A stretch of DNA of 64,000 nt, taken from Flavivirga rizhaonensis (GTDB lineage Bacteria; Bacteroidota; Bacteroidia; Flavobacteriales; Flavobacteriaceae). Location of the stretch: the NCBI RefSeq assembly GCF_004791695.1, contig NZ_SRSO01000005.1, forward strand, positions 124,001 through 188,000, read 5' to 3'. The notes under the pieces were generated by a model. It saw nothing but the letters and a program-made list of their open reading frames with translations, did no database searches and was not told the origin of the DNA. This document shows, piece by piece, positions 63,174-64,000 of the stretch (position 1 is its first letter; each line of letters opens with the position of its first letter). The position numbers were made by a program, and so were the translations under genes.

Positions 63174-64000
63174 TTAATTAAGTATTTGTTTCAATATTGT
63201 TCTTGTTATTAAATATGTCGGTCTTACTCCCGAAGTCCCTAAACCTCCTGAAGCAAGTGTAGCTCCTGTTTCTAAAGGATTATCACTGGCATAATAAGCA
63301 TATCTTACTTTTACATTGGAGCTAATACTGCTTCTAACTTTTGAAGCTGCCTGAATTGCTTTTTGATAATGTGCTCCTTCCATTTCTAATCCTATAACTT
63401 GCCAGGTTGAGTTGTAAAAGAATTTCAATATATCTTTATTTTGTAATGAAGTTCCTAAAACAGTAATCATAGACCCTTCATAAACATCAACGCCTTGACC
63501 TTCTAAATCTTTTTTCTTAAGCTCGTTTGAAAAAGGATAATTATCTGCTGTCCCTTCAAAAATATGCGCAGAAGGGATCATAATATCTCCTTTGCCTCCT
63601 TCTAAAATTCCTGCTTTACCCATAATTGATACCGATTCCACATTTAAATGTGTATTCTTTCCTTTATTTTTATATGGCTTCAATAGTTCATCAATGGTTT
63701 CATACGCTTGTTCTCCAAAAGCATAATCCATTACTAATATAACTGGCTTGTCTTCTTTTAATACTTTTTCGCTGACTTCAATGTCTATTTTAGAAACATC
63801 TATTTTATTAGTGTCAAAAATTTGAACATCAATATTCGCTCCAGAAGTGTCTTTAATATAAATCATCCCTCGAAGTAACGCTTCTTTATTTATTTTATTT
63901 CGAAGTCCTTCATTTTCTTTTCTACTTAAAGACTCATAGACCTCAAAAACATCTTTTGTTGGTTTTGTTGGTTTCAATACACTAGATACAAAAAGTGTAT
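63174..64000 (-). CDS. DUF6909 family protein, 5' part outside the window
   Basis: About 275 C-terminal residues are visible. The frame stays open to the window edge at 64000, so the true start lies beyond it; family members are about 560 residues. The part seen has blocks of the nucleoside-phosphorylase-like half of DUF6909: VILVMDYAFGEQAYETIDEL, VESVSIMGKAGILEGGKGD, VIGLEMEGAHYQKAI and ASDNPLETGATLASGGLG. Phosphorylase-like folds suggest a nucleoside-type substrate, but no activity is known to me. A link to polysaccharide synthesis is not evident. Confidence 0.82.
   Translation of the reverse strand, partial: TLFVSSVLKPTKPTKDVFEVYESLSRKENEGLRNKINKEALLRGMIYIKDTSGANIDVQIFDTNKIDVSKIDIEVSEKVLKEDKPVILVMDYAFGEQAYETIDELLKPYKNKGKNTHLNVESVSIMGKAGILEGGKGDIMIPSAHIFEGTADNYPFSNELKKKDLEGQGVDVYEGSMITVLGTSLQNKDILKFFYNSTWQVIGLEMEGAHYQKAIQAASKVRSSISSNVKVRYAYYASDNPLETGATLASGGLGTSGVRPTYLITRTILKQILN

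Overview
The window is typical of a marine member of the Flavobacteriaceae (Bacteroidota). The evidence is the low GC content, near-perfect TTG-N19-TAnnTTTG promoters, many families largely confined to this group (DUF4292, DUF4254, DUF5687, DUF6427, DUF6341, DUF6909), a SprE/PorW-like type IX secretion lipoprotein, a protein with a T9SS sorting domain, and an ATP synthase operon that lacks the beta and epsilon genes. A genus cannot be named from the sequence alone.

Layout. 0.6-7.9 kb (minus strand) is a compact envelope operon: flippase, dUTPase, sugar nucleotidyltransferase, TPR protein, DUF4292 lipoprotein and EnvC-like amidase activator. A decayed GIY-YIG nuclease bounded by perfect 25-bp inverted repeats interrupts it. 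7.9-8.9 kb is a gene graveyard. 8.9-11.1 kb (plus strand) holds a secreted beta-helix protein resembling GH82 iota-carrageenase and a T9SS-sorted protein. 11.3-12.2 kb is an OmpA-like lipoprotein. 12.7-17.8 kb is atpBEFHAG, preceded by an AtpZ-like gene, a bactofilin and sprE/porW (to 21.5 kb). A 54-bp tandem array copies the end of atpG into the operon's 3' untranslated region. 22.0-24.6 kb is an ABC exporter with a DUF2059 protein. 24.7-35.9 kb carries a PaaE-like reductase, a large GH2 enzyme with an altered catalytic site, a heptosyltransferase, an AlbA_2/HATPase protein, uracil salvage (upp) and purD.

36.0-63.2 kb is a large surface-polysaccharide locus. A short plus-strand arm (CapK-like ligase, wecB, GT4) meets a long, tightly overlapping minus-strand operon. 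That operon makes dTDP-L-rhamnose (rfbBACD), GDP-L-fucose (gmd, fcl), a nonulosonic (pseudaminic-like) acid (pseB, pseF, neuB/pseI-like genes with reductase, deacetylase and formyltransferase neighbours) and UDP-glucuronate/UDP-xylose (ugd, uxs). It also carries glycosyltransferases, a Wzx flippase, a Wzy polymerase, an O-antigen-ligase-family protein, a Wzz-like chain-length protein and the initiating phosphoglycosyltransferase. The 43.4-54.9 kb part is visibly more AT-rich, as is usual for exchanged O-antigen cassettes. At 63.2 kb a DUF6909 gene runs off the window.

The genes work together as an envelope and surface module. The polysaccharide locus probably builds O-antigen or capsule, and in Bacteroidota T9SS cargo is anchored to a form of LPS, so the SprE-like protein and the glycan locus may be linked in function. 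The most interesting points are the inverted-repeat-bounded GIY-YIG relic, the nonulosonate cassette without an aminotransferase, two carbohydrate enzymes missing expected catalytic residues, the atpG-derived 54-bp array, and a terminator-like hairpin between atpE and atpF.
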